In this document: piece after piece, positions 23,899-32,314 of the stretch | How the letters are laid out: each line of letters starts with the position of its first letter | Numbering within the stretch: position 1 is the stretch's first letter | Source of the DNA: Bacteroidota bacterium | GTDB lineage: Bacteria > Bacteroidota > Bacteroidia > Bacteroidales > FEN-979 | DNA: 32,314 nucleotides | Assembly: GCA_026391715.1 (NCBI GenBank) | Contig: JAPLDO010000191.1 | Location: 1-32,314 of the forward strand | Direction of reading: 5' to 3' | The notes under the pieces: model-generated | Seen by the model: only the letters and a program-made list of their open reading frames with translations | Told to the model about the DNA's origin: nothing | Databases searched by the model: none | Program-made: the position numbers and the translations under genes

Positions 23899-24603
23899 AT
23901 GCCACGGATTTTCATTGTATTGATCATCGTTTTTTTTACAGGTTCAATTCGTGGTCAGGATTCCATAAACCATACCGGGGCTAACGGCAGGAAGGAAGGC
24001 TTCTGGCGAAAAACTGATTCAACCGGTCAAAAAATTTATGAGGGCAATTTTGTAGCCGGAATTCCAACCGGCGAATTCCGGTATTTCTATAAGGATGGTT
24101 CGCTGAAAACATCTTCCGTTGTCTCTCAACATGGAAAACGCGCCGTAACGGTTTCCTATTTTCCGAATGGGAAAAAGCTTGCTGCCGGCAACTATTTGAA
24201 TGAGAAAAAAGATAGTCTCTGGCAGTTTTTCAGCGATGTTACCGGGTCGCTTGTTTCAGAAGATTATTACAAAGAGGGAAAAATCGAAGGAAAATCGAAG
24301 GTATATTATCCTGAAGGAGGCATGTCGGAATTGAAAAATTATAAAAATGGCGTTACCGATGGCGTCTGGGAACAGTATTTTTCGGATGGCAAAATCAAGC
24401 TGCGGGGAGCTTACAAAGCCGGAGAGAAACAAGGCTCGTTTAAAACCTTTTCACTCTCAGGACGTGTTACTACAACCGGGCAGTATAATAACGGTCGCAA
24501 GGATGGTTCATGGGTTTATTTTGATGAGGAAGGAGCCGTAATTAAAAAGGAGACCTTCCGCAATGGAATGCTTTTGAAAACCGGGGAACCCGCAAAAAAA
24601 TGA
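23899..24603 (+). CDS. Secreted MORN-repeat (YwqK-like) protein
   Basis: 234 residues. A signal peptide ends near residue 20 (SIRGQD). The rest is a chain of about eight MORN_2-type repeats of ~23 residues with the pattern G-x-W/F-x-x-Y/F...G-x-(K/L): GRKEGFWRK, GIPTGEFRYFYKDGSLK, KKDSLWQFFS, GVTDGVWEQYFSDGKIKLRG, GRKDGSWVYFDEEGAVIKKE. Such proteins are common, often in many paralogues, in Bacteroidota; their role in the periplasm is unknown, and the name YwqK antitoxin sometimes given is not evidence of a toxin-antitoxin role. No partner gene is seen. Confidence 0.8.
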   Translation: MPRIFIVLIIVFFTGSIRGQDSINHTGANGRKEGFWRKTDSTGQKIYEGNFVAGIPTGEFRYFYKDGSLKTSSVVSQHGKRAVTVSYFPNGKKLAAGNYLNEKKDSLWQFFSDVTGSLVSEDYYKEGKIEGKSKVYYPEGGMSELKNYKNGVTDGVWEQYFSDGKIKLRGAYKAGEKQGSFKTFSLSGRVTTTGQYNNGRKDGSWVYFDEEGAVIKKETFRNGMLLKTGEPAKK

Positions 24604-24676
24604 GCGTTTTATCCCGGTGGGCTGTACGCTTATCATGACCGTGTCGAATCAATATTAATGGTGTCAAAGAAATTCT

Positions 24677-24684
24677 TAATTTTG
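24677..24684 (+). promoter_or_regulatory. -7 element for the gliding-type C-terminal domain protein
   Basis: TAATTTTG matches TAnnTTTG, 18 bases before the ATG at 24703. It lies inside the coding reading from an earlier ATG at 24658, so that earlier start is unlikely. Confidence 0.5.
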
Positions 24685-24702
24685 CGCTGTATTAACCTGC
24701 CG

Positions 24703-25827
24703 ATGAAACATCTCCTTTCCCTTCTGTTTTTTTTCCTCAACATTATTGCAATTAGTCAGGTTACCGTGGAGGTAAAACCTTATGACACCATAGTTTGCTA
24801 CCGAGACAGCGTGGCGTTCGTATCGTTTGTAAGCGACGCCGGAAGCGGAAAAATTTCCTGGCAATGGCAGAAAAATTTGATCAACATTTCAGGCGCTACC
24901 GATTCGATTTATGGGTTTAAACATGCCAAAAGTATTGATACTGCCGTTTACCGGTGCATTGTTTCGGTTGATGGCGCAGTGGCTGATACCAGCAATGGCG
25001 CACGGCTCCGTATGCATCCAAAAATGAACATTGATACTCTTTACCGTTACAATCCACTCGGTTGCCCGGTTGATTGCAAGGGTCAGTTCAAAACGCTCGT
25101 TTCCGGTGGCACGCCGTTTGCAAATTATCCACCATATATTTATGAATGGCATGGCGGCAAATCGCAGGACACCATTGTTTTTGGTCTTTGTCGCGGAAAT
25201 TATCGCCTTTGGGTCACCGATTCCATTGGTTGTGTTTATGATACCGGTTACTTTGTTGATGCTTTGAAATCTCCCAAAGTTGATTTTACTTTTTCGCCAA
25301 GAGATACCATTTACCTCACAAATCCTACAATAACAGTAGCATTTGCCGATTCCATGCGCAAACACATAACCAACTGGACATGGAGTTTTGGCGACAGCGC
25401 TAAAATCCCGAACCTCAATCCAGCATCACACTTGTATGACCGTTCGGGGCAGATGAGGGTAAAACTGAGTTTTACCGATATCAACGGCTGTGACACTACT
25501 TATGAACATGAGCTAACGATTAAAGTAGCCGAACTTTTAATTCCCAATATCTTTACGCCCAACGGCGATCAGTGGAATGAAAAATTCGAGATCCGGTTGA
25601 AGGATGAGTCGGAAACTGAAGATTACCGGCAGGCATATCTGAGCAATGAATTTATGGTTTATGACCGGTGGGGACGAAAGGTTTTCAACCAGTCAAATTT
25701 CAAAAGTGGAGATTGGAATGGCGACCGTTTATCCGACGGAACGTATTATTATATCCTTAAATGCGTAGGGCAATGGAGCGATGATGTTTTCAGGGGCTCT
25801 GTTACTATCCTGCGAGGCAGCAATTAG
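24703..25827 (+). CDS. Secreted protein with Ig-, SprB- and PKD-like domains and gliding-type (CHU_C) T9SS sorting domain
   Basis: 374 residues from the ATG at 24703, which opens a clear signal peptide (KHLLSLLFFFLNIIAISQ); an ATG at 24658 lies upstream of the -7 box and is rejected. An Ig-like segment with a WQWQKN strand and YRCIVSV comes first, then a SprB-like repeat ending CRGNYRLWVTDSIGC, a PKD-like domain with WTWSFGDS, and finally the type B CHU_C sorting domain: IPNIFTPNGDQWNE, YDRWGRKVF, LSDGTYYYIL. The protein is predicted to be exported by T9SS and placed on the surface or released. The order and short length are typical of the many paralogues in gliding or related Bacteroidota; its ligand is unknown. 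Confidence 0.85.
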   Translation: MKHLLSLLFFFLNIIAISQVTVEVKPYDTIVCYRDSVAFVSFVSDAGSGKISWQWQKNLINISGATDSIYGFKHAKSIDTAVYRCIVSVDGAVADTSNGARLRMHPKMNIDTLYRYNPLGCPVDCKGQFKTLVSGGTPFANYPPYIYEWHGGKSQDTIVFGLCRGNYRLWVTDSIGCVYDTGYFVDALKSPKVDFTFSPRDTIYLTNPTITVAFADSMRKHITNWTWSFGDSAKIPNLNPASHLYDRSGQMRVKLSFTDINGCDTTYEHELTIKVAELLIPNIFTPNGDQWNEKFEIRLKDESETEDYRQAYLSNEFMVYDRWGRKVFNQSNFKSGDWNGDRLSDGTYYYILKCVGQWSDDVFRGSVTILRGSN

Positions 25828-25836
25828 TCCGATTGG

Positions 25837-27117
25837 CTACCGGAAAAGTAATCGGGCGTAAAACCCTGGCTGAGTCAGCTTTTTTTTCAGTTCTTCTTTG
25901 GTAATCATCGCCGTCAGCAATTCCCGTAATTCTCTGTTTTTTCCAGCTTTATTAACTACAAGGTTCATCAGTCGCGGGAACCGGGCAAGTTTTTGCATAA
26001 TGGCAGTTGTTCGAAATTCCTGTCCAAACCTTTTCTGTATTCTGATATTATAGGCATTAAGCGCATCGGCGGAAAAGTCGTTTTTCAGGAAGCAGTCAAG
26101 AATTATGGATGAGGCAATTTCACCGCTTGCCATTGCATTTCCTATTCCCTCGCCGCTGAAAGGATCAACCAAAAAGGCTGCATCGCCAAGTAATATGAAA
26201 CGGTTTCCCGACCTGGTAAACTTATACGTTCCCATAGGCAGGCTATGGGCTTCGGGTTTCCCAATCAACGTTGAATTTGCAAACCTCGGCGCCAGCAACG
26301 GGTGATTATGGATAAGATCCTCGAAAAGCCTCAGCATATTTACTTTTCGCTTAAGAACCTGGTTTTGCATCATTCCGAAGCCTGCATTTACCTGACCTCC
26401 GGCTGATGGAAAAATCCAGAAATATCCTGGAAGCAGAGGTTTCAGAAAGATCAATTCGATGAAATTTTTAGGATGAAGATTGGCGATATTTTGGAAATAA
26501 CCGCGGATTCCAAGACAAAAATGGCGTTTTTCAACAATCGGCGACGACAGATTTTTTCGGATAATGGAATGAACCCCGTCAGCCCCGGCAACCATCTTTG
26601 CTGTGTATTCATTGTCGTCGGTTGTAATTACCACATGATCATCATTAATTATCGCGCTTCTGATACGCTTCCCGCCGATAACTTTGACGTCGCTGTAAGC
26701 GCTCAGTTTACTGAAAAGGAACTGATCGAAAACGCTTCGCCTGCATATATAACCGGGAGGCTCGGCAATTTCTTTGAAAGTTGGTGGTAATGGAACCCAG
26801 CCATCATAATCCTGACATTCCACTTTTTTGTAATTTATAAAAAAAGGCACATCAATATGATGATGGTTTGGAGCGATAAAACGAATTCCTTCAGAGGGCG
26901 TTTTTTCGACTCTTGCGATAAAATCCTGATAAATGCCATCGGGCAAACGTTTCAGCGCATTAATCACCTTTCCGCTCAAAGCATCGCCGCAAATTTTAGA
27001 GCGGGGAAAGAGATCTTTCTCGATAATCCCAATGCGCAGTCCTTTGTTTGCAAGTTTGAGCGCGAGTGTGCAACCGGCAGGTCCGGCTCCGATTATCAGC
27101 AGATCAAAATCAAGCAT
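25837..27117 (-). CDS. Geranylgeranyl reductase-family FAD-dependent oxidoreductase
   Basis: 426 residues of a flavoprotein. The dinucleotide-binding loop LLIIGAGPAGCTLA at the N terminus, the CGDALSG segment (~43-49) and the second FAD motif LLGDAAFLVDPFSGEGIGNAM identify the geranylgeranyl reductase / GR2-type group. These enzymes reduce isoprenoid chains or hydroxylate lipid-like substrates; in Bacteroidota many homologues sit in menaquinone, carotenoid or flexirubin-type pathways. No such gene is adjacent, so the substrate cannot be given. No signal or membrane helix is seen. It is divergent from nth, and both have promoter-like boxes in the 87 bases between them. Confidence 0.85.
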   Translation of the reverse strand: MLDFDLLIIGAGPAGCTLALKLANKGLRIGIIEKDLFPRSKICGDALSGKVINALKRLPDGIYQDFIARVEKTPSEGIRFIAPNHHHIDVPFFINYKKVECQDYDGWVPLPPTFKEIAEPPGYICRRSVFDQFLFSKLSAYSDVKVIGGKRIRSAIINDDHVVITTDDNEYTAKMVAGADGVHSIIRKNLSSPIVEKRHFCLGIRGYFQNIANLHPKNFIELIFLKPLLPGYFWIFPSAGGQVNAGFGMMQNQVLKRKVNMLRLFEDLIHNHPLLAPRFANSTLIGKPEAHSLPMGTYKFTRSGNRFILLGDAAFLVDPFSGEGIGNAMASGEIASSIILDCFLKNDFSADALNAYNIRIQKRFGQEFRTTAIMQKLARFPRLMNLVVNKAGKNRELRELLTAMITKEELKKKLTQPGFYARLLFR

Positions 27118-27150
27118 ATTTGTGTTTCAAAGTTTGAAGGTCTGAAAATG

Positions 27151-27158
27151 CAAACTTA
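27151..27158 (-). promoter_or_regulatory. -7 element for the reductase gene
   Basis: Minus strand TAAGTTTG matches TAnnTTTG, 33 bases before the ATG at 27117. A TTG (complement of 27182-27184) lies 23 bases upstream, slightly far. Confidence 0.45.
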
Positions 27159-27181
27159 CCTGATTATTCACTGATTATTCT

Positions 27182-27189
27182 CAACTTTG
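27182..27189 (+). promoter_or_regulatory. -7-like element for nth
   Basis: CAACTTTG differs from TAnnTTTG only in the first T. It is 15 bases before the nth ATG and overlaps the possible -33 of the divergent reductase. Confidence 0.3.
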
Positions 27190-27204
27190 CCCAAATAATT
27201 CAGA

Positions 27205-27855
27205 ATGAGAAAAGAAAAACGATTTCAACTTGTACTCGATTTTTTTCAGCAAAATCGTCCGGTCGCTGAAACAGAACTCATTTATACCGATCCGTACCAG
27301 TTGACCGTTGCGGTAATTCTATCGGCTCAATGTACCGACAAGCGGGTGAATATCATTACTCCGCCATTCTTTAAAAGGTTTCCCGATCTCTTATCACTCG
27401 CAGAGGCTGAGCCATCTTCCGTTTTTGAACTGATCAAAAGCTGTTCATATCCGAATAACAAAACCAAAAGTCTGATTGGAATGGCAAAGTCAGTAAACAG
27501 TCAGTATAATGGAGTGTTGCCATCGGATGTTGACGAGCTTCAGAAAATTCCCGGTATTGGCAGGAAAACAGCCAATGTTCTTGCGTCGGTTATTTTTAAT
27601 AAACCGGCGCTGGCAGTTGATACGCATGTTTTCCGCGTTTCTGCCCGCATCGGATTAACCGCCAATGCCCGGACGCCGCTTCAGACGGAACAACAACTGG
27701 TGCGCTATATTCCCGAAAACCTTCGTTCAATTGCGCATCACTGGCTGATTTTACATGGCAGATATATATGTATTGCCCGTAAACCGAAATGCGGGGAGTG
27801 TGGCATGACGGCATTTTGCAAATATTTCCTGACGAAACAGAAAACTTCAGAATAA
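27205..27855 (+). CDS. nth: Endonuclease III (base excision DNA glycosylase/AP lyase)
   Basis: 216 residues, the usual Nth length. It excises oxidised pyrimidines and cuts at abasic sites. The helix-hairpin-helix [16 protein letters not shown] (residues 112-127) contains catalytic Lys121; Asp139 lies in LAVDTHVFRVSARIG. The [4Fe-4S] loop is complete at the C terminus with Cys189, Cys196, Cys199 and Cys205 (x6, x2, x5). The start ATG gives the expected MRKEKRFQLVLDFF-type beginning. A single gene between the reductase and the large peptidase. Confidence 0.96.
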   Translation: MRKEKRFQLVLDFFQQNRPVAETELIYTDPYQLTVAVILSAQCTDKRVNIITPPFFKRFPDLLSLAEAEPSSVFELIKSCSYPNNKTKSLIGMAKSVNSQYNGVLPSDVDELQKIPGIGRKTANVLASVIFNKPALAVDTHVFRVSARIGLTANARTPLQTEQQLVRYIPENLRSIAHHWLILHGRYICIARKPKCGECGMTAFCKYFLTKQKTSE

Positions 27856-27917
27856 GATGGTTTGTTTCTTCTCGTTTTTCCTTTGAAATCTGGGACTTTG
27901 AATTTGGCGCTTTACCA

Positions 27918-30900
27918 TCATTCAACCGCCAGCTTCTGTGTGGAACCCTTATCCCCGCATTTCAACAGCACAAAATACATCCCTTTTTTGTACCCCGCCA
28001 ATTGAAGTGCAACCGGTTGGTTATCTTTTCCTAATTCACACCGGAACTCATTCATCTTCCGCCCGGTTAAATCAAATATCGCAATGGTTCCGGTTCCGGA
28101 AATCTGCGGACTAACCGAAATATTAATTGATCCGGTAGTTGGATTCGGATAAACCCTGAACCAGGAATCAGCCATGCGCGAAGCAATCCCGGTATTTTGT
28201 TCCACCAGAATATAATCTTTTTTCAGAATCGCTTTCGTATGAACGCCATCAGAAACGGTTAGTTTAACGTCAAATTTTCCCGGTTGCGAATAGAGAATGG
28301 CTGGATTAGTTTCAGAGCTGGTTGACGGTTCTCCACCCTCGAACTCCCATACGCGGCTGACAATGTTTTCGAATGAATCATCAGTAAAATTGAGTGTTTT
28401 GTTCCTGTTTACGATTGTTTGTGAAGCATGGAAATAGGGATACGGACCAGTTGTGTTCAGTTTAAAAAAGTCAAGGTAACGCTTCATCAGCGTTTTTTGT
28501 GATGAAGGCTCCGCGTTGCCGTTCATTGAACCAAATTCGAGAATGGAGCCTATGGTTTTATAATCAGCGCCGTCATAAACGATTTCGAGATTCCGCGCCA
28601 GGCTATCCTGATTGGTAAGCGTTGAATAAGCGGGCGTTTTAGGCTGAAAACTAAATACGGCATAATTTACGGGCGAGGAATAGTTATAAGTCATCGAATC
28701 GGTAAATGCCTGCGCAACGCCCGCTACTTCGGGATAAAAATAAACCGGAATTTTTTCGCTTGAATATTTGAAATAAGGATGCAACGGGGTTTTATTCAGA
28801 TAGTACCAGGTAGAATAACCTTCCATGTAGAGATTTCCATTTCTAAGCAGGTAGCCTGAAAGCGAAGAGCCCTCCTCAACGGTAATAGTATGCGATTCCT
28901 GGACGTTTGTACCGAGAATGAGAAATATTGAGGAATAGAGATTATAATCAAATAACAGCGAACTGATTGTGTCATAATCAACATGAAGACTGTCGAGAGC
29001 ATTAACCATAGCCAGCATGGATCCCTTTGAAACTGAAAGATTCACCGCGGCAACCGGTTTTTTCCCAAGCGAAAGGATTATCTCGCGCGATTGGAGTTCG
29101 CCGGATGAATCATTAAGGGAGAGATAAAGCGTATCTGACGTCCCCGGATGAATGGCGCGCGAAGCCATAAGTTGAAAACGATATTCATTCAGTGAGGAAG
29201 GAAATAACTTATCTATTGGAATAACCTCAGAAGAAAGGATTCTCACGAGTGAATCGCGTGAAAATAGCTTTAGTTCAAGGTTATCGGCGCTTAGAAAACC
29301 TGAATTCCTTATTGGCACAACGAGGTCGGCAACCTCTCCCGGATCTAACAAATTGTTGGAGCCATCAGATATTTGGGGAGATTCAATAATAATAACCGGC
29401 GCTGCAACCCGCAAACAAACTTCCTTCTTCCACGACTTTTCAGCCAGCAGGGCGTTGATATTCATCATCACAGGATAATCATTGGGCAGTAAACCCGAAA
29501 CCGTTAGTGAAAAAGCTGCCGGTATTGATAATGTCTGACCGTGTTCAAGAAGTGTAACGGTTTGCAGACTGTCAGTAATCTGAACCAGTGAATCGGTAGT
29601 TCTCAGGCTGAGTTGCAGATTGGTCATGGATGTACTTCCCTGATTTGTCAGGCGCAGAGTTATTGACGCCGGTTTTCCAGGCTTCAGAAACTCACCGCCA
29701 TCGCTCACGAGCTGATGTTCGATAATCAGTCCGTCAGACAAGTTAAAAACTCGGGAATCCTCAATTTTCCCTGCATCGGCAACGCGGATATTCAGATTAT
29801 ATATCCGTGAAGGATCAATTCCGGCAACCTTTAGCAATCCCGATTCAGTCAATGATATGCCTTGCGGAACAGGTGAAGGATAATAGATCCAGCTCTTATC
29901 TGTAAGGTCATTTGCATTCCATTGGGTATCGAGATTAAAGTTTTTATCATCTCCCTTTGAAACTCCACAGAAAGTCTTTTGGATAAAATTCCGGTTATCC
30001 ATGATTCCATAGATAAAGGCGAATTTGCCATCGGGATATAAAACCAAAGCGAAATCATTGGAAGAGGTTGTATAGTATGGAGCAACCGAAACGGTCCATC
30101 TTATCACAGCCTGATTTGCATCGGCATTAAACCAAATCCCGTCGTTGTCTGAAGTAAGATAGGCATAATTTTGCGAAAATGACGGGGCAATCACAGGGAA
30201 GGTCTCCAGCATATTCATTTCATCGGTAACGTATGGCTCAGGCAAAAAATAAGGCTCAAAAGCGATGAAGCCATAATTATTTACATAAATGGTATCCCGG
30301 TTTTTTCCATAGAAAGGAAAACTAAAAGGCAGCGGAACAGCCACAAAAGATTTAAATTCCTGATGAACCACAATTGACGATCCGCCGATTGGCGGCATGG
30401 GTATTACAGAAGGCTGGCGGGTGTAATTTTCAACCAGCGACCAGGCATAAGGCTGGGTTCCTCCGGTTGCTGTTAATTGCGCCTGATAAGGTTGTGAAGT
30501 ATTAAAAGGAGGAAGCGCGTTTGTGGTTATCAGAACAACCGGTTTGATAATTGAAGCAACCGCCGAAACCATTGTAAGCCCGTTATCGGCAATCGCAACA
30601 TCCGTTTCCCTCGACGGAAATTCATTAATTCCATCCTGATAATTGATGAACGAAACATGATTAATGGTACCCTCTCCGAGATGTTCGGGATCCTGCTCTT
30701 CAACTATCAGAAAATAACGGGCAGCCTCTCCTGACGGAATAAAATTTACAAGCGGCGTAACGTCGAGTCCCAACTCGATAGAGCTGTTATCAGGAATAGT
30801 ATCGTTGCCCTGCATGAAATGATTTCCCCCCTGGAAATTGAAAATCGGGAAGTCAATAACATGTTCAGGCATCTGGCGAGTAGTATCGCCGCTCACGCCG

Positions 30901-31985
30901 GCTATAAGTTTGATCTTGTTCCTTGCGTTATGCGAAAGGGTTACTTTCACTGTAAGTAATGGTTTATAATCATTATCCGGCTCAACTGCATAAACGCGGT
31001 TATTCCAGACGCCGCCGTAGGGATAATCCATGGCAAATGAGGCGTACAACGCATAAACATATCCTTCGTCGCTCCACCAGCCGCCATAAGAGTTGGCAAT
31101 TTTAAACCCGCCGATCTCCCAGTCGCGTACATCTACTACTCCATCTCCGTTGATGTCGAGATTGTTTGTAAACTGCCCATCCTGATTAGCATCAAACCTT
31201 ATCGAGTCGTTGTAGCCAACTATCGTCAAGCCATGATCGGGATCCGGCGACCAGGAAAGAATCACATTTTTGCCCTCTTCGGGCGTGCCGGCAGGCAGCG
31301 GCATCATATTATAGAGTGTGCCGCTGCTTGTTGTAAAACAGACGATTCCTCCGGTTGCCGAACCATCAAGACGATCGTACAAATAGTTTCTCAACTGATT
31401 GATTCCGGCTGCGTTATTTACCTGGATTGCATAAACCTGTTTGATCCTATTGGTCATTCCCCGGTAATATTTATCATATCCGCTGATCCAGCCAAAATAT
31501 GACTGTGAAGAATCATTTCCGTAGTCGTCAGAGGTTAAATGCCCCTGCTGTTTGATGATCTCAAAACTCTGGAGAAAATTAGCGCCTGTATAGCGGTCGC
31601 CCTCGTTCATAAAATTCCAGGTATAATGCGGAGGGTAGCAATTTTCCCAGGAAGAGCCCGGCAGATTGCGCGCCCGGTTAATCTCATAGCTGAAAACATA
31701 GCCAACCCCGGCATGTTGCTGGCAACTGTAAAACATGAACTGATCTCTGATTCCGTGCCAGTATTCGTTCAGAGTGTTATCAACAACAGACGGAAGTGAA
31801 CGGCGGCGATACTGTTCGGGAAAAGGCAGCAATGGCAGCCTGACGGAGGTAATTGAATCGCGAATCCTGGCAATCGAACTGTATGTAGGAACTATTCGCT
31901 GAATATCGTGAGACTGTGACATGGCAGGAGCGCCAGACGCCAGGATCAGAAAAAAAATCAACCTAAAGAGAAACTGTATATTCAT
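27918..31985 (-). CDS. Large secreted papain-like (C1-type) cysteine peptidase with T9SS sorting domain
   Basis: 1355 residues. Signal peptide to about residue 23 (PAMSQS). A papain-like domain (~60-340) has oxyanion Gln82, nucleophile Cys88 six residues on as in papain, His251 in DPDHGLTIVGY and Asn298 in FKIANSYGGWW. A dockerin- or EF-hand-like calcium segment, DANQDGQF and DINGDGVVD (~265-285), lies between His and Asn. After it come an Ig-like domain (~490-520), repeated beta sandwiches with LTNQGSTSM and the like, a PKD-like domain (VWEFEGG, PGKFDVKLTVSDG), and a type A T9SS sorting domain starting RVYPNPTTGS (~1277) to the end. It is a surface or secreted protease; substrate unknown. 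Single gene with only a weak promoter match. Confidence 0.85.
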   Translation of the reverse strand: MNIQFLFRLIFFLILASGAPAMSQSHDIQRIVPTYSSIARIRDSITSVRLPLLPFPEQYRRRSLPSVVDNTLNEYWHGIRDQFMFYSCQQHAGVGYVFSYEINRARNLPGSSWENCYPPHYTWNFMNEGDRYTGANFLQSFEIIKQQGHLTSDDYGNDSSQSYFGWISGYDKYYRGMTNRIKQVYAIQVNNAAGINQLRNYLYDRLDGSATGGIVCFTTSSGTLYNMMPLPAGTPEEGKNVILSWSPDPDHGLTIVGYNDSIRFDANQDGQFTNNLDINGDGVVDVRDWEIGGFKIANSYGGWWSDEGYVYALYASFAMDYPYGGVWNNRVYAVEPDNDYKPLLTVKVTLSHNARNKIKLIAGVSGDTTRQMPEHVIDFPIFNFQGGNHFMQGNDTIPDNSSIELGLDVTPLVNFIPSGEAARYFLIVEEQDPEHLGEGTINHVSFINYQDGINEFPSRETDVAIADNGLTMVSAVASIIKPVVLITTNALPPFNTSQPYQAQLTATGGTQPYAWSLVENYTRQPSVIPMPPIGGSSIVVHQEFKSFVAVPLPFSFPFYGKNRDTIYVNNYGFIAFEPYFLPEPYVTDEMNMLETFPVIAPSFSQNYAYLTSDNDGIWFNADANQAVIRWTVSVAPYYTTSSNDFALVLYPDGKFAFIYGIMDNRNFIQKTFCGVSKGDDKNFNLDTQWNANDLTDKSWIYYPSPVPQGISLTESGLLKVAGIDPSRIYNLNIRVADAGKIEDSRVFNLSDGLIIEHQLVSDGGEFLKPGKPASITLRLTNQGSTSMTNLQLSLRTTDSLVQITDSLQTVTLLEHGQTLSIPAAFSLTVSGLLPNDYPVMMNINALLAEKSWKKEVCLRVAAPVIIIESPQISDGSNNLLDPGEVADLVVPIRNSGFLSADNLELKLFSRDSLVRILSSEVIPIDKLFPSSLNEYRFQLMASRAIHPGTSDTLYLSLNDSSGELQSREIILSLGKKPVAAVNLSVSKGSMLAMVNALDSLHVDYDTISSLLFDYNLYSSIFLILGTNVQESHTITVEEGSSLSGYLLRNGNLYMEGYSTWYYLNKTPLHPYFKYSSEKIPVYFYPEVAGVAQAFTDSMTYNYSSPVNYAVFSFQPKTPAYSTLTNQDSLARNLEIVYDGADYKTIGSILEFGSMNGNAEPSSQKTLMKRYLDFFKLNTTGPYPYFHASQTIVNRNKTLNFTDDSFENIVSRVWEFEGGEPSTSSETNPAILYSQPGKFDVKLTVSDGVHTKAILKKDYILVEQNTGIASRMADSWFRVYPNPTTGSINISVSPQISGTGTIAIFDLTGRKMNEFRCELGKDNQPVALQLAGYKKGMYFVLLKCGDKGSTQKLAVE

Positions 31986-32127
31986 TTTAATTAGTGTAAG
32001 TTATCACAATTAAAGATAAGACGAAAAATGTTTGTAATGGGTTGCCCCTTGATTTGCGAAGTTATGAAGATTCGACCTGTTTCCACGCTGAGTAAATCAG
32101 GCAATCGTTAAGCCAAAAAAAATTGAC

Positions 32128-32135
32128 TAACTTTG
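32128..32135 (+). promoter_or_regulatory. -7 element for the restriction-modification gene
   Basis: TAACTTTG matches TAnnTTTG, 30 bases before the ATG at 32166. No -33 TTG at good spacing. Confidence 0.45.
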
Positions 32136-32165
32136 TAAAATAAGGAAAAATTTGTAAATGATTTT

Positions 32166-32314
32166 ATGACAACAGATTATCTCGACCAAATCAATAAAAC
32201 CACCGCACAGGGCGACGCGCGGGAAGAGAGCTACTACCCGCGCCTCTCCAATTTCCTGCTGGCTTTTGCACAAAACCTGGGCAGAGCGAAAACCCAAATC
32301 ACCATACTGCCCGC
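32166..32314 (+). CDS. N terminus of a probable restriction-modification (N-6 DNA methylase/type ISP-like) gene, cut by window end
   Basis: Forty-nine codons from the ATG at 32166 to the window end, no stop. The reading MTTDYLDQINKTTAQGDARE, ESYYPRLSNFLLAF and TQITILP resembles the nuclease-like N terminus of large single-chain restriction-modification enzymes (YL..IN....G.A.E.SY...L..LL..). The methylase motifs would lie beyond the window, so the identity is tentative. The codons are visibly richer in G+C than the neighbouring genes, which fits transfer. An ATG at 32158 leads to a stop after three codons and is not the start. Confidence 0.55.
   Translation, partial: MTTDYLDQINKTTAQGDAREESYYPRLSNFLLAFAQNLGRAKTQITILP

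Noticed and set aside
23899-24603. Toxin-antitoxin system from the YwqK-like label
   Set aside because: The protein has a signal peptide and MORN repeats and no toxin gene neighbour.
1-32314. CRISPR array, rRNA or prophage
   Set aside because: No regularly spaced direct repeats, rRNA sequence or phage structural genes were seen.

Overview
The window is a stretch of a Bacteroidota chromosome, most likely a Bacteroidales or Marinilabiliales-type lineage. Four things point there. There are type IX secretion sorting domains on a peptidase tail near base 1, a large papain-like peptidase (27918-31985) and a gliding-type C-terminal domain protein (24703-25827). There is a PorE-like envelope protein (14710-16659). 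There are family markers such as DUF4301, DUF5063 and type B L31. Many genes carry a TAnnTTTG promoter -7 element just upstream. Most of the window is vertically inherited housekeeping sequence, and I see no large undescribed system in it.

Layout. 3-464: tail of a secreted M1-type peptidase. 465-2799: lon, broken by an internal deletion of about 145 bases that also shifts the frame. 2889-6371: GlmU-like nucleotidyltransferase, L31, LuxC-like acyl-CoA reductase and a divergent DUF5063 gene. 6419-9332: orphan HPt protein convergent on a bcp-recA-TPR lipoprotein cluster, with a hairpin repeat between bcp and recA. 9333-10043: a gene-poor scar holding a terminator, a possible tRNA-Leu 3' end relic, and a 415-bp element with 60-bp inverted ends around a decayed integrase start. 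10044-11639: an isolated thioesterase and ketoacyl synthase pair. 11847-16659: tight ffh-folD-queE-porE-like operon. 16704-19939: thrS-infC-rpmI-rplT, with infC apparently starting at AUA. 19990-23855: redoxin-type lipid/periplasm protein, DUF4301, a cruciform repeat, recR. 23899-27855: MORN-repeat protein, gliding-type C-terminal domain protein, geranylgeranyl reductase-like flavoprotein, nth. 27918-31985: 1355-residue secreted cysteine peptidase. 32166-end: start of a probable restriction-modification gene.

How the parts relate. ffh (membrane targeting) shares an operon with folate and queuosine genes and an outer-envelope T9SS-like factor, and three proteins in the window look like cargo of that secretion system. 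recA, recR and nth are repair genes scattered among unrelated neighbours. The best candidates for something new are the inverted-repeat element at 9609-10023, whose right end carries a promoter pointing into the thioesterase gene, and the short palindromic repeats at 8812-8870, 19271-19290 and 23116-23213.
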